Assembly: GCA_018669005.1 (NCBI GenBank) | Contig: JABJAL010000072.1 | Span: 1 to 64,000 of the forward strand | Direction: 5' to 3' | Source: Nitrospinaceae bacterium | Lineage (GTDB): Bacteria; UBA8248 | DNA: 64,000 nucleotides | Shown here: positions 21,675 to 31,399 of the stretch, one piece after another | Layout of the letters: every line of letters starts with the position of its first letter | Numbering within the stretch: position 1 is the stretch's first letter | Made by a program: the position numbers and the translations under genes | The notes under the pieces: generated by a model | Told to the model about the DNA's origin: nothing | The model's input: the letters and a program-made list of their open reading frames with translations, nothing else | The model's database searches: none

Positions 21675-22979
21675 TCAGTCCGTCGCGGGAGGTGCGAAGG
21701 CATGAAAGACGAGGCCGGTCCTCAGTTTGGGAAAAAAGTAGGTGGACTTGTGAGGCATCTTGCCGCCTGCGCGGGCAATTTTCACCACGGCCTCAACCGG
21801 GGTTGGGTTGAGTAAAATGGCTACTTCACATTCGCCGTCTCTTGCAGAGGCAAGGGCGATTTCGGGGTCCGGTGTGAAGGCAATTTCGGCCTCATCGTGC
21901 GAGGTGCCAAAAGCGGTGTCCACTATGTCAGCGTGAAGGCGGCTAACGTCGAGCGAGGCGACAGCTTTGTTTACATCACCCGAGGCTGCGCCGCTTTCAT
22001 TTTTTACAAGATAGCGAAGCGAGCCTTTGCCGTCATAAAGGCAAAACGCCGAGCGCCCGCCACCTGCTAACTCTTTTAGCTTTTGGGCAACCTCGCCGCC
22101 TGCGCCGGTAGCCGGAGCGGGGGCTTCGGTAATCTCGTAGCCGGATGCAATGCTCGCGAGAACTTCATCGACAGTGGCATTAATTTTTTTCAACAAGCGA
22201 TGCGTCGGCAAAACGGCCATGCCAGGATCAGAGACATTGGCAAGGCACATGAGGGTGTAGTCGGCCTCGCCGCCTTCCGCTGCGCCTGCTTTTCGTGCGG
22301 CATCCTTAAGAGCAAGCGACGTTTCGTAGCGATGGTGGCCATCGGCGATAAATGCTTCGCACCCGGAAAGTGATTTTTGTACAGACGCAATGGTCTCGGG
22401 ATCATCGCACCGCCAGAGGGTGTGGCGAACACCATCTTCTTCAAAATCGGCAACTGGCTCGCCCGCCATTGTGGCGGCCATCGCTTTTGAGGCGGCATCA
22501 GCGGGATCGTCGTAAAAAGAAAAGATGGGGCCAAAATGTGTGCCGCAGCTTCCATAGAGATTGAAAAGAAAAGTCTTTGTTTTGGGGAAGGTCTGCTCGT
22601 GGGGGTGTATTTTCCCTTCGCCGTATTTTTCCAATCGGATCGAAGTGAAAAACGCACGACGCTCAAGAGCGGTGCCGTCAGGCAGGGTAAATTTTTGGAG
22701 ATAGGGGTAAATAGCCGGGGTGTCGTCTAGAGCTAGAACGCCTTCGCGTTTCCAATCTTTAATATGTTGGGTAGCGCGGTCGATTCGTCCTTTATCATCG
22801 GACTCCCCCGGCTCAACAATACCAAGAATGAGGCGAATGACGTTGTTCGGATGGCGTTCGTAATAGGCACGCTGCATTTCGGGATCAAAAACGTCATAAG
22901 GGGGCGATGTGACCTCGCCGATTTTATCGGGGGAAAGGCCCGCATGACGTAATCCGCGGAAAGGGCGGATATCGACCAT
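21675..22979 (-). CDS. DUF1015 family protein
   Basis: 434 residues. The start (VDIRPFRGLRH), SPPYDVFDPEMQRAYYERHPNNVIRLILG, HPHEQTFPKTKTFLFNL and the FIADGHHRYETSLAL motif are diagnostic for DUF1015. The HxxxHP and DGHHRYE elements suggest an enzyme, but I know of no proven reaction. AAAGGAG lies six bases before the ATG. Co-transcribed with engB. Confidence 0.93.
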   Translation of the reverse strand: MVDIRPFRGLRHAGLSPDKIGEVTSPPYDVFDPEMQRAYYERHPNNVIRLILGIVEPGESDDKGRIDRATQHIKDWKREGVLALDDTPAIYPYLQKFTLPDGTALERRAFFTSIRLEKYGEGKIHPHEQTFPKTKTFLFNLYGSCGTHFGPIFSFYDDPADAASKAMAATMAGEPVADFEEDGVRHTLWRCDDPETIASVQKSLSGCEAFIADGHHRYETSLALKDAARKAGAAEGGEADYTLMCLANVSDPGMAVLPTHRLLKKINATVDEVLASIASGYEITEAPAPATGAGGEVAQKLKELAGGGRSAFCLYDGKGSLRYLVKNESGAASGDVNKAVASLDVSRLHADIVDTAFGTSHDEAEIAFTPDPEIALASARDGECEVAILLNPTPVEAVVKIARAGGKMPHKSTYFFPKLRTGLVFHAFAPPATD

Positions 22980-23184
22980 TTGAAACTCCTTTGGGTGTAG
23001 CGCCTCTCAGACGGGAGAAGCTGTGAGTTAATGTTTTTGAAAATAACTTTGCGGCCAAAATCGCCCACTATGAACGGACATGAGACTACACGGAAAAAGG
23101 ATCGAAGTGAAATCTATTTTTAAATATAAAAACCAGGCTAAATGAACGTTGGCGGAACTTAGTAACAATTCATTTTCAAGCAAT

Positions 23185-24684
23185 TCACGAGGCGCCGTTT
23201 GATGCGTATTTAGCTGCGCCCAACCCGGAAAGCCGCCCGTAGACCGCCCCGGATACCAATCCGGCTCCATTCGGATAATCGAAGAAAAAGATCCCGCCCA
23301 CCAATTCTCCGGCGGCAAAAAGACCCGGAATGATATTGTTCTCTGTATTGAGGACTTGGCCCTTGGTATTCACTCGGACCCCTCCAAAGGTGAATGTGAT
23401 TCCCGAGGTGACGGAAAATCCCCAATAAGGGGGCTCATCGATGGGAAGGGCCCAATTAGATTTAGGGGGGTGAATTCCTTGGGTGGCTTTGCCGTCTTTT
23501 ATGTCGGTGTTGAATTCACCTGGCAGGACTGCAGCGTTGAACGATTGAACCGTATCTACAAATCCTTCGACATCGATTTCGAGATTTTTTGCAAGCTCCT
23601 CAAGGGTGTTCGCCTCGACCATCGTTGCCTTACGGCTGCGATAGGCATCGCCTAGTAAATCGATAGTTTTCCTATCGAATATCTGGAACGCCGTACGCAT
23701 GGACTGCGCCATAATCTGCTTGCCATATTTTGAGTTAGTGTAGTTTTGGAAATCAGAGCCCTCATCAAAAAAACGATTGCCCATGGCGTTCACCACGATA
23801 CCTATGGGGTAACCATTTCTCTGGTAGGGTTCAGGCGCCGAAATATTTCCGTGCGGTGGTGCATTCAAATCCCATGACACCGCACTGCACCCGCTCCAGT
23901 GGCCGTAGGGCTGAACCCCGATCTCCATGGCCATACCAAGGCCATCACCGGTGTTGTATGGGGTGCCCCGTACCTTGGCAAGATCCCAGCCTGGCCCCAG
24001 ATAGCGGCACCGCATTTCGGGATTGGCCTCGAAACCACCAGAGGCAAGCACTACCGAGGGGGCATGAATTTCGTAAGGCCCATCTTCTCCATGCACCTCG
24101 ACGCCTGAGATTGCCCCATTGGTATCCCTAAGGAGGCGAGTCGCCTTGGAGGCATACCTAATTTCAACGCCCTCATCGATTGCCCGGTCCAAAAGGTAAT
24201 CCACAAGACCACGGCCACCACCAACGACCTCCAGAAACAAACCGCCTTTGAAGCGTCGCTTGCCGCCTTTACTCGAAGCGCTTTGGCCTTTCGTAAGAAT
24301 CATCCGAACGCCCTTGGTGCGCATCCACTTCAAAGTTGAAAAAGAGTTTTCGATAAGCGTAGAGGCCAATTCACCATCAGTTTGGAATTCAGTTAGTCGC
24401 GCCAGGTCGTCGAAAAAATTTTCATGTGTGTAGGGTATGACCTCCATACCCGCTTTTTCAGAATCGGAGAGATCAGGCACCAGTTCATAAATGTCTTTGA
24501 CGTCATTGAAAGCGAATCGAAGATTCCCCCCGGAAAAAGCAGAGTTGCCGCCCCGCCAGGCCTCGGGAGATTTTTCGAGTACAACTACATTGGCGCCATT
24601 TTCACGGGCACTCAGAGCGGCGCACAATGCCGCGTTGCCACAACCTACGACGACCACATCTACGCGCCTGTTCTCGCTTAACAT
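23185..24684 (-). CDS. FAD-dependent tricarballylate dehydrogenase-like flavoprotein (TcuA type), copy 1
   Basis: 499 residues of the fumarate reductase/succinate dehydrogenase flavoprotein superfamily. VVVGCGNAALCAALSA is the FAD Rossmann loop, and EAWRGGNSAFSGG follows; the capping domain occupies about 240-370 and the C-terminal FAD region contains GITFTFGGVRVN, GLFAAGELVGG and GAGLVSGAVYGRL. The subgroup looks like TcuA, which oxidises tricarballylate to aconitate, but other 4-carbon or 6-carbon acids or steroid-like substrates are possible. AAGGA lies seven bases before the ATG. The paralogue at 44732-46222 shares most motifs. No TcuB or TcuC partner is nearby. Confidence 0.85.
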   Translation of the reverse strand: MLSENRRVDVVVVGCGNAALCAALSARENGANVVVLEKSPEAWRGGNSAFSGGNLRFAFNDVKDIYELVPDLSDSEKAGMEVIPYTHENFFDDLARLTEFQTDGELASTLIENSFSTLKWMRTKGVRMILTKGQSASSKGGKRRFKGGLFLEVVGGGRGLVDYLLDRAIDEGVEIRYASKATRLLRDTNGAISGVEVHGEDGPYEIHAPSVVLASGGFEANPEMRCRYLGPGWDLAKVRGTPYNTGDGLGMAMEIGVQPYGHWSGCSAVSWDLNAPPHGNISAPEPYQRNGYPIGIVVNAMGNRFFDEGSDFQNYTNSKYGKQIMAQSMRTAFQIFDRKTIDLLGDAYRSRKATMVEANTLEELAKNLEIDVEGFVDTVQSFNAAVLPGEFNTDIKDGKATQGIHPPKSNWALPIDEPPYWGFSVTSGITFTFGGVRVNTKGQVLNTENNIIPGLFAAGELVGGIFFFDYPNGAGLVSGAVYGRLSGLGAAKYASNGAS

Positions 24685-24880
24685 TCGCTATCCTTAATCG
24701 CAATAAAAGACTTTTCTAATCTTCTCGGCCAGATGAAATTTATCTTGTCCGGTTTCTGTGTCAGCAGATTTATTTAGGGCAGAGGCCGCCCGTAAAGGGC
24801 AGGCGCAAAAAAACACAAAAACCGGGGCACGTAAAACCTTCGCATGGTATGGAAAAACAGCAATTGTGAATCAGTGAATT

Positions 24881-25144
24881 TTATGTGGTGACGCTGACAG
24901 CTGTGCCCCGCGAGACTTCGACTTCGGGGTAATCGTCTTCTGTGCGGGTGGGTTGCTTGGGATCGGCCTTGGGAGGTGCCTTGGTTTTGCCCATTTGGGA
25001 GAGAAGAGACATAGCGCGTTGGCTGGCCACACCAAGCTCTGAGACTTGCTCGATGACCTGAAACTGCGCCTCGGGCACAGGTGGCGGCTTCTCGAGCCTG
25101 TTCCGCAAATGAACCGGCAAAACGGATGCGATGGCTTCTATCAC
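24881..25144 (-). CDS. Small hypothetical protein
   Basis: 87 residues from GTG at 25144, with GGAG about ten bases upstream. Composition is helical then Lys/Pro-rich (KAPPKADPKQP). No domain recognised. It follows another small protein gene at 25254-25505 on the same strand by 109 bp; both have good ribosome binding sites and may form one unit. Confidence 0.5.
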   Translation of the reverse strand: MIEAIASVLPVHLRNRLEKPPPVPEAQFQVIEQVSELGVASQRAMSLLSQMGKTKAPPKADPKQPTRTEDDYPEVEVSRGTAVSVTT

Positions 25145-25253
25145 TTGCTACATCTCCCCCGGAAGTTGTGGCGTACTACCTATGACCACGAGGAGATTTT
25201 AGCATATGGGCCGCATTAACTAAACGGAGACATAGCGAATATTTTACGAAAAA

Positions 25254-25505
25254 TCAGGCTAAAATGTCGAGATTTCCGCCGCGAGGACCTTCGTTTTGGA
25301 CTATGGCCGGTTTTTCGGGGGCTGACGTGGCCTGAAAAGCACGCCGGGCGAAGATTCTGGCCACATCGTTCTCGACAGAGCTCGGGCCCTCTGATGGGCG
25401 GGCTTTGAGTACTTGCTCTCCGGCCTGGACTTTTGGGCGATTTGCGATGGTCTGGGGCTGAGTGGCGAGCCTCGAGATCATCACGTCCATGCGGGTTTCC
25501 ACCAT
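25254..25505 (-). CDS. Small hypothetical protein
   Basis: 83 residues from ATG at 25505, with GGGGAGA seven bases upstream. The middle (NRPKVQAGEQVLKARPSEGPSSVENDVARIFARRAF) looks unstructured then helical. No family recognised. It precedes the gene at 24881 on the same strand. Confidence 0.5.
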   Translation of the reverse strand: MVETRMDVMISRLATQPQTIANRPKVQAGEQVLKARPSEGPSSVENDVARIFARRAFQATSAPEKPAIVQNEGPRGGNLDILA

Positions 25506-25972
25506 TTCTATGTCTCCCCTAAGCTTCGATTAGCAAAATACCTGACGCAGCAGGCATGTGCGCACATGCTTGCTCTCTGATAGGTAGAGCAGGATCGATG
25601 CCAAACGGGAAAGAGAAATAACTGTAATATTATCAATCAGTTAAGATTTTAACATGGGGCCTATGAGCGCCATGTGGCACTCAAAGCGCAGGGATCCCTG
25701 ACGCTCGGCGATGGGCTCCTTGACGCCCCAGCCCAGGCTGACCGGCTCGGGCCTGACGCACGGCGAGATTTGCCGCCGTGGGCGTAGGAGCTAGGCATTA
25801 TCGAGATATTCGCCCTAGATTCCAGAGACGCCACGACACAACATGCACTTCCTATTCGAGGAGATGAGGCCGACTAGCACTCTTCGTGCTACAATCCCGC
25901 CGCTCATACCACTACACTAGGATCTGGCGTATACGAATGCCTCCCCGGTGGCTCGCATAATAAGGTCCTATC
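25506..25972. other. Intergenic region with a short coding-like relic
   Basis: No intact gene. On the minus strand about 25639-25785 one frame stays open for some 48 codons and reads with GC-rich, codon-like bias (for example PEPVSLGWGVKEPIAERQG), then stops at TAA; it has no start and stops upstream. It may be the tail of a decayed gene. The rest holds the start region for the gene at 25973. Confidence 0.35.
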
Positions 25973-26932
25973 ATGGCTCCTCCAATTAAATTCGGAATCA
26001 GCTGGGGTTTGCACCCTGAAATAATTTCCCCACCCGAGATGGTACTTTCAATCGCCGAAACAGTTGAAAACCTCGGGTTTGATTCGCTCTGGATGGGAGA
26101 TCATATCGCTTTTCATGGCGGCCACTTCACCGAGTGTCTGACAACGCTAGCGGCCTTTGCGGCGCGCACCACTCGCCTTACTATTGGCACCTCGGTTTAC
26201 CTCCTTCCCCTGAGAACGCCAGGTGTAGCTGCAAAATGTGCTGCTACAGTGGATTATCTCTCCGGTGGAGGACGGTTTGTCTTCGGAATCGGTGTTGGAG
26301 GCGAAGGCAAGGAAGAATTTGATCTTTGTGGGGTGCCTGTAAACGAACGTGGCGCTCGAACTGACGAAGCCATCGAAATTATTCGAAAACTATGGACCGG
26401 CGAGAAGGTAAGCCATGATGGGCGATTTTGGTCCTTCGGGGAAACTAGTCAGAGCCCACCACCCCTTACTTCAGGTGGACCGCCCATTTGGATAGGTGGC
26501 CGGAGTGACGCGGCCCGAAAACGCGCCGCCCTCCTCGGGGACGGCTGGGTCTCCTACCTATTCACGGCAAAACGCTTCGCCAAGGGCATCGCCCAGGTAC
26601 GCCAGTGGGCCGAAGAGGCCGGGCGGGCGCTCGACATCGAGGGCGGCGGCTGGACAGCGGCGCACCATGCCTTTATTTATTTGGATGACGACGAAGCCCG
26701 CGCCCTGCGGACGGGGACGGAGTACCTCACCCGACGCTATAACATGAACTTCGAGGACATCGCCGAAAAATACTTAATCCACGGCCCGCCCGGGCGCTGC
26801 GCCGAGCAGCTCGCCGAGTTTGTCGAGGCCGGAGCGTCGCACTTTATCCTCAGGACGGTGGGCGAGCCCGAGACCGACCTGGAGCAGATGACCCGGCTGG
26901 CCGAGGAGGTCGTCCCGAAGGTGAAAGAGTAA
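25973..26932 (+). CDS. LLM class F420-dependent-type oxidoreductase
   Basis: 319 residues with the luciferase-like monooxygenase TIM barrel: GISWGLHPEIISPPEMVLSIAETVENLGFDSLWMGDH at the start, TTRLTIGTSVYLLPLRTPG, and GRFVFGIGVGGEGKEEFDLCGVP, followed by WIGGRSDAARKRAALLGDGWV. This subgroup is usually annotated F420-dependent, but an FMN-using member cannot be excluded, and no F420 genes are visible here. AAGG is seven bases before the ATG. The next gene starts two bases after its stop. Confidence 0.9.
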   Translation: MAPPIKFGISWGLHPEIISPPEMVLSIAETVENLGFDSLWMGDHIAFHGGHFTECLTTLAAFAARTTRLTIGTSVYLLPLRTPGVAAKCAATVDYLSGGGRFVFGIGVGGEGKEEFDLCGVPVNERGARTDEAIEIIRKLWTGEKVSHDGRFWSFGETSQSPPPLTSGGPPIWIGGRSDAARKRAALLGDGWVSYLFTAKRFAKGIAQVRQWAEEAGRALDIEGGGWTAAHHAFIYLDDDEARALRTGTEYLTRRYNMNFEDIAEKYLIHGPPGRCAEQLAEFVEAGASHFILRTVGEPETDLEQMTRLAEEVVPKVKE

Positions 26933-26934
26933 AC

Positions 26935-27354
26935 ATGGAAAACGAAACGATGAGCATGGAAGATGCCGAAACAAAAAAAGGCGGCGGCCTCAAGTGGCCG
27001 ATCTGCACATTATTGATCGTCCTCGCGCTCGGCTCGTTGATCTACTACGGCTATACGCAGTTCCAGGCCGAGCAGGCTATGATCGCAGCCAGAAGGTCCA
27101 CCGCACAAGCACCCCCCGCCGGGGCCGTGGGCCAACCGCCTGCCGGCGCATATCGCGGCGGGCTCCCCTTCTTCCTCATCGCGGGTTTCGGCGGCGTCAT
27201 GGCGACCATCCTCGGCGGCATCCTTTATCTCTGGTGGTCGCTCAAGGACTGGGAGGGCGGCAGACGCTACGGAGACGAGGAGCCGCCCGATCTTGCCTCC
27301 AACAATCATCCCGGTGAAGCCACCCATAAAACTGCCGCCAAAACCACTGAATGA
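26935..27354 (+). CDS. Hypothetical two-span membrane protein
   Basis: 139 residues with two hydrophobic helices at about 20-41 (WPICTLLIVLALGSLIYYGY) and about 78-102 (FFLIAGFGGVMATILGGILYLWW), joined by an Ala/Pro-rich loop (QAPPAGAVGQPPAGA) and ended by a hydrophilic tail. No family recognised. It begins two bases after the LLM oxidoreductase and is likely co-expressed with it. Confidence 0.7.
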   Translation: MENETMSMEDAETKKGGGLKWPICTLLIVLALGSLIYYGYTQFQAEQAMIAARRSTAQAPPAGAVGQPPAGAYRGGLPFFLIAGFGGVMATILGGILYLWWSLKDWEGGRRYGDEEPPDLASNNHPGEATHKTAAKTTE

Positions 27355-27855
27355 ACGCCTTGACTTGAACATGCCCCGCGAACCACGAAAACCAAAACTC
27401 CGCATTCGACCAAAGTGAGCTTCAGCATAATTACTAGACCAACGAGTGCCCTCTGGCCCAAAGGTAGGAAAAGGGAGGTGGGCGGGAGCGATCAGGTTAA
27501 GACCGGCGGCATCATTTTCGAGAGCAGATTATCCCAACGGAGGGATTTCAAGTCCACGAGCGGGCGAATATCTCGATCTGTCCGGGGCGTCAAAGAGCCC
27601 ACGGCGCTGACCGAGGAGCCACCCAGCGGGGGCGGGGCATATCGTTTGAGTGCAACATGTCGCACATAACCCCCACCGCGAACATCAACCTATTGATTAC
27701 AAATAGATTATGGAAACAACTCCATTCGCCGCCGATCACGCATTCTCCACAGCGGTGCACATAAGAAGGGGCTCTGCTAACATGAACTTTCGAGGTAACA
27801 GCTCACAATCCCCAGACCACAATATATAGTGCCTGGACAGGAGCACGCACACAAA
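27355..27855. other. Intergenic region without a convincing gene
   Basis: About 500 bp. Open frames here are short, lack ribosome binding sites and look random. The region probably contains the promoter of the CoA transferase gene; I could not place it. Confidence 0.45.
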
Positions 27856-29055
27856 ATGTCCAACCAGAAAAAACTTCCCCTCGAAGGCATCAAAGTTCTC
27901 GACATCGGCACACTTTTCGCCGGCCCCTGGGTTGCCACCTACATGGCCGACTTCGGGGCCGAGGTTATCAAAGTCGAGCACCCCAAGGGCGATTCAATCC
28001 GAAATTTCGCACCCCACAAGGACGGCGTTTCGCTATGGTGGAAACTCGCCGGACGCGGCAAAAAATCACTCACCTGCGATCTCTCAAAACCCGCGGGCCA
28101 GGAAATCCTAAAAAAACTCTGCACTGATGCAGATGTACTCGTCGAGAATTTCCGCCCCGGCACAATTGAAAAATGGGGTCTCGGCTGGTCAGCACTTCAC
28201 GAAATAAATCCCAAGCTCATCCTCGCGCGAACCAGCGGCTTCGGCCAGGAAGGCCCCTACGCCAAGCGGCCCGGTTTTGGCACCCTCGCCGAGGCCATGA
28301 GCGGTTTTGCGCATATCACAGGCTCGCCCGATGGACCGCCAACCCTTCCCGCCTTCGCCCTCGCCGACGGCATCAGCGCCATGTGCAGCACCTACGGCGT
28401 CATGATGGCGCTCTATCACCGAGACATGCATGACGCCCTCGGCCAAGAGATCGACACCGCCATCTACGAGCCAATGACCACCATCCTCGGGCCCCAATCG
28501 CTCATGTACGACCACATGGGCACCATTCAAACCCGCACCGGAAATTCAATCCCCTTCGTCGCCCCGCGCAACACCTACCGGTGCAAAGACGGCCGCTATG
28601 TAGTTCTCTCCGCCAGCGCCGAGAGTATTTTCAAACGAATCATGCAGGCCATCGGTCGAGATGACCTCGCCGTCGATCCACGCATGCAAACCCAAGAAGG
28701 CCGCGTCACCCACACCGCCGAACTCGACAACGCTATCCAAGAATGGATCGGGGCTCACACCCTCAACGATACCGTCACCCATTTTCAAGAATTCGAAGGC
28801 GCCCTTGGCCCCGTCTACGACATTGAACAACTTCTTGAAGATCCCCATGTTCAGCACCGGGGGACCTTCGTCGAGCTTGAAGACGAAGAACTCGGCTCCG
28901 TCCGCATCCAAGGCCCCATACCAAACCTAAAAGAAACGCCCGGAAAAATTCGGTGGCCTGGGCCTCCAAAAGGAAAACACACCGACGAAATACTCAAAAC
29001 CCTTAACTACACTGATAACGAAATCACCCAACTTCGAGAGGCCAGCGTTATCTAG
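27856..29055 (+). CDS. CoA transferase family III (CaiB/BaiF), copy 1
   Basis: 399 residues. LEGIKVLDIGTLFAGPWVATYMADFGAEVIKVEHP is the standard N-terminus, followed by VENFRPGTIEKWGLG and RTSGFGQEGPY; the catalytic aspartate is likely the one in LADGISAM. It would transfer CoA between carboxylates, as in formyl-CoA or carnitine-CoA transferases; donor and acceptor unknown. The ATG at 27856 is used because the family sequence starts there; a GTG at 27829 is an alternative and AGGAG lies 13 bases from the ATG. The next gene's GTG overlaps its TAG. Confidence 0.92.
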   Translation: MSNQKKLPLEGIKVLDIGTLFAGPWVATYMADFGAEVIKVEHPKGDSIRNFAPHKDGVSLWWKLAGRGKKSLTCDLSKPAGQEILKKLCTDADVLVENFRPGTIEKWGLGWSALHEINPKLILARTSGFGQEGPYAKRPGFGTLAEAMSGFAHITGSPDGPPTLPAFALADGISAMCSTYGVMMALYHRDMHDALGQEIDTAIYEPMTTILGPQSLMYDHMGTIQTRTGNSIPFVAPRNTYRCKDGRYVVLSASAESIFKRIMQAIGRDDLAVDPRMQTQEGRVTHTAELDNAIQEWIGAHTLNDTVTHFQEFEGALGPVYDIEQLLEDPHVQHRGTFVELEDEELGSVRIQGPIPNLKETPGKIRWPGPPKGKHTDEILKTLNYTDNEITQLREASVI

Positions 29056-29966
29056 TGGCCACTTTTATTTTTCACCCGGATTACTTCGCAGATATTGGCA
29101 ACCATGTCCTTCAGGCAGAAAAGTTTCACAAAACCCACAAATGCCTTCTAAAAACTGGCATCCCCGAAAGCGCGTTTGCACAGCCCGACGAGGCGCCGGA
29201 TAAAGATATTCTTCTGGTTCACACTCCCGAGTACCTGGCCGATATGCGCTCAGGCCAACACACCGCCCGCACCCTTCCCAGTGAGCTTCCCCTATCGCCT
29301 GAAATTGTTCGGTGGTGCCTCCTCTCCGTCGGCGGAACCACACTTGCCGCCCGCGAAGCAATGGCCCACGGCTTTGCATTAAACCTATCCGGCGGATTTC
29401 ACCACGCTTTTCCCGATTGCGCCGAAGGGTTTTGCTATATGAACGATCTTGCCGTGGCGGTGCGCACCCTCCAAAACGAGGGAGCCGTTTCACGCGCCGC
29501 CATAATCGACTGCGATCTTCATCAGGGAAACGGAACGGCTTCAATTTTTCGCAAAGATGAATCCGTATTTACATTTTCCATTCACCAGGAAAACATCTAC
29601 CCACCCAAAAAGAGAAGCTCCCTCGATATCGGCCTTGCCGATCTAACGGATGACGCTGCTTACATGAAAAAGATTCAGGACAACATTCCTCAAATCCTCG
29701 ATAAACACCGCCCCGAAATTGTCATTTATCAGGCAGGCGCCGACCCCTACATGGACGATCAGCTCGGAACGCTAAAACTCTCCAAAAAGGGCCTACGCCA
29801 GCGAGACGACCTCATCCTCGCCGAATGTCGAAAAAGAGCTATTCCCGTGGCTGGAACGCTGGGTGGTGGCTACGCTCGCAATTCCGAGGATACCGTCGAT
29901 ATCCACGTCCAAACTGCTTTTGCGTTTTGGGAGGCCCTAAAAAGGGCGGGTGAGATTGCAGAATAA
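29055..29966 (+). CDS. Histone deacetylase-like amidohydrolase
   Basis: 303 residues of the arginase/deacetylase superfamily class II type. GGFHHAFPDCAEGFCYMNDLAVA carries the catalytic His pair, IDCDLHQGNGT and AGADPYMDD the zinc-binding Asp-x-His and Asp. In bacteria such enzymes deacetylate acetylpolyamines, acetoin-pathway proteins or other acyl amides; the substrate here is open. The GTG at 29055 overlaps the stop of the CoA transferase by one base, so the two are coupled, suggesting acyl turnover in one pathway. Confidence 0.9.
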   Translation: MATFIFHPDYFADIGNHVLQAEKFHKTHKCLLKTGIPESAFAQPDEAPDKDILLVHTPEYLADMRSGQHTARTLPSELPLSPEIVRWCLLSVGGTTLAAREAMAHGFALNLSGGFHHAFPDCAEGFCYMNDLAVAVRTLQNEGAVSRAAIIDCDLHQGNGTASIFRKDESVFTFSIHQENIYPPKKRSSLDIGLADLTDDAAYMKKIQDNIPQILDKHRPEIVIYQAGADPYMDDQLGTLKLSKKGLRQRDDLILAECRKRAIPVAGTLGGGYARNSEDTVDIHVQTAFAFWEALKRAGEIAE

Positions 29967-30087
29967 CGACCCATAACGCTACGATGCGAAATAGTTGAAG
30001 ACTTTCGTACGTCATTTTTAAGCTAATTATATATTCTTTCAATTACCTAAGGCGTCTCACGGGATAGCCTGCCGGAGAGACACCAAC

Positions 30088-31398
30088 ATGACATCAGCCC
30101 CACAACCCCCCGCGGCTCCCCGTTTGTACTACGGCTGGATAATTGTTGGGCTGGGCTTCGTAGTCCTCGCCTTTCAGGTTGTCTACCGATTCTCTTTCGC
30201 AGTGTTTCAGGTTCCCTTCATCCAAGAATTTGGCTGGAGCCGAGGCGTTCTCGGCGGCGCCTTTTCACTCTCTCTTTTAACTTACGCAGTGGCGTCCCCC
30301 TATGTAGGCTCTTTACTCGAAAGAAAGGGCCCTCGCGCCATCATGCCAATAGGCTGTCTATTGGTGGCGCTTGCCGCTTTTGGCGGATATTTTATCAGCG
30401 CCATCTGGCATGTTTACATCTTGATCGGCTGCGTGGGCGGCCTCGGTTTGGCGATGAATGGATTCGCCACCAACACGGCCATCATGCCCCGCTGGTTCGT
30501 CCACAAGAGAGGTCGCGCAACCGGTATCGTCCTGTCTGGAATTGGAATTGGAATCCTGGCTCTCGTTCCGATGATCGAGAGAATGATAGACATGTGGGGC
30601 TGGCGTCTCGCTTATGTTGGCTACGGCGCCATCGTGCTTCTTGTTATCACGCCCGCCAGCTACTTCATTCTTCGCGATAGACCAGAGGACGTGGGACAGG
30701 AGCGAGACGGGTTGCCTTCCCGCCCGGATGAACAAACGGGCCCAGAAACGGCTCCATCTGACGAGCCCGTCATCGACAAAAGTGTTCGCAGTGTATTTCT
30801 TACCCTAAAAGGCGATTATCGATTCTGGTCAATAATGTTTCTTTACTTCGCCATCGGATTCAACAACAACACCATCATGAGCCAGGTCCATCTATATTTC
30901 GTGGACATCGGTTTCACGACTGCCGCATCGGCTCTCGTCCTCGGAGCAGTTGGGTTCTTAAGGACCGCCGGAAGCATATCGGGTGGATGGATAGGCGACT
31001 TGATCGGCCGCGGAAGAGGAGCGGCCATCGCGGCTGTTGTGGTAAACGCGGGTCTGATTTTACTTCTGTTAATTCCAGCGATGGGCGGCGGGCTTGTTCC
31101 CGCCTACACTTTCGCGATTGTCTACGGCATCGGGATCGGCGCAATGAGCGCCTGCGGCTCGGCTCTTGGTGGGGATATCTTCGAGGGCCCGACCTACGGC
31201 GTGATCGTTGGCTTCACAGAAATATGCTACGGCCTGGGCGGGGTCGTTGGGCCGCCCCTGGCGGGATTTTTCTTCGACTACACCCAAAGTTATTCGGTGC
31301 CGTTCTCGCTTATTATCGTCATTCTGTTCATCTCCATCATCGCATCCCTAACACTGCAAAAGAGCCTAGATAACGCGAAAACGAAGACGGCCAGCTAA
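30088..31398 (+). CDS. MFS transporter, oxalate/formate antiporter-like
   Basis: 436 residues and about twelve transmembrane helices. YYGWIIVGLGFVVLAFQVVYRFSF at the start, FGWSRGVLGGAFSLSLL and RKGPRAIMPIGCLLVALA are typical of the OxlT/monocarboxylate porter branch, with a polar central loop at about 200-230. It probably carries a carboxylate across the inner membrane. GGAGAGACACC precedes the ATG. The gene ends one base before the convergent parvulin gene, with no terminator between. Confidence 0.9.
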   Translation: MTSAPQPPAAPRLYYGWIIVGLGFVVLAFQVVYRFSFAVFQVPFIQEFGWSRGVLGGAFSLSLLTYAVASPYVGSLLERKGPRAIMPIGCLLVALAAFGGYFISAIWHVYILIGCVGGLGLAMNGFATNTAIMPRWFVHKRGRATGIVLSGIGIGILALVPMIERMIDMWGWRLAYVGYGAIVLLVITPASYFILRDRPEDVGQERDGLPSRPDEQTGPETAPSDEPVIDKSVRSVFLTLKGDYRFWSIMFLYFAIGFNNNTIMSQVHLYFVDIGFTTAASALVLGAVGFLRTAGSISGGWIGDLIGRGRGAAIAAVVVNAGLILLLLIPAMGGGLVPAYTFAIVYGIGIGAMSACGSALGGDIFEGPTYGVIVGFTEICYGLGGVVGPPLAGFFFDYTQSYSVPFSLIIVILFISIIASLTLQKSLDNAKTKTAS

Positions 31399-31399
31399 C

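Noticed and set aside
24790-24830. Terminator near GCCGCCC/GGGCAGGC
   Set aside because: The stem is bulged and the A run lies on the wrong side for transcription in either useful direction.
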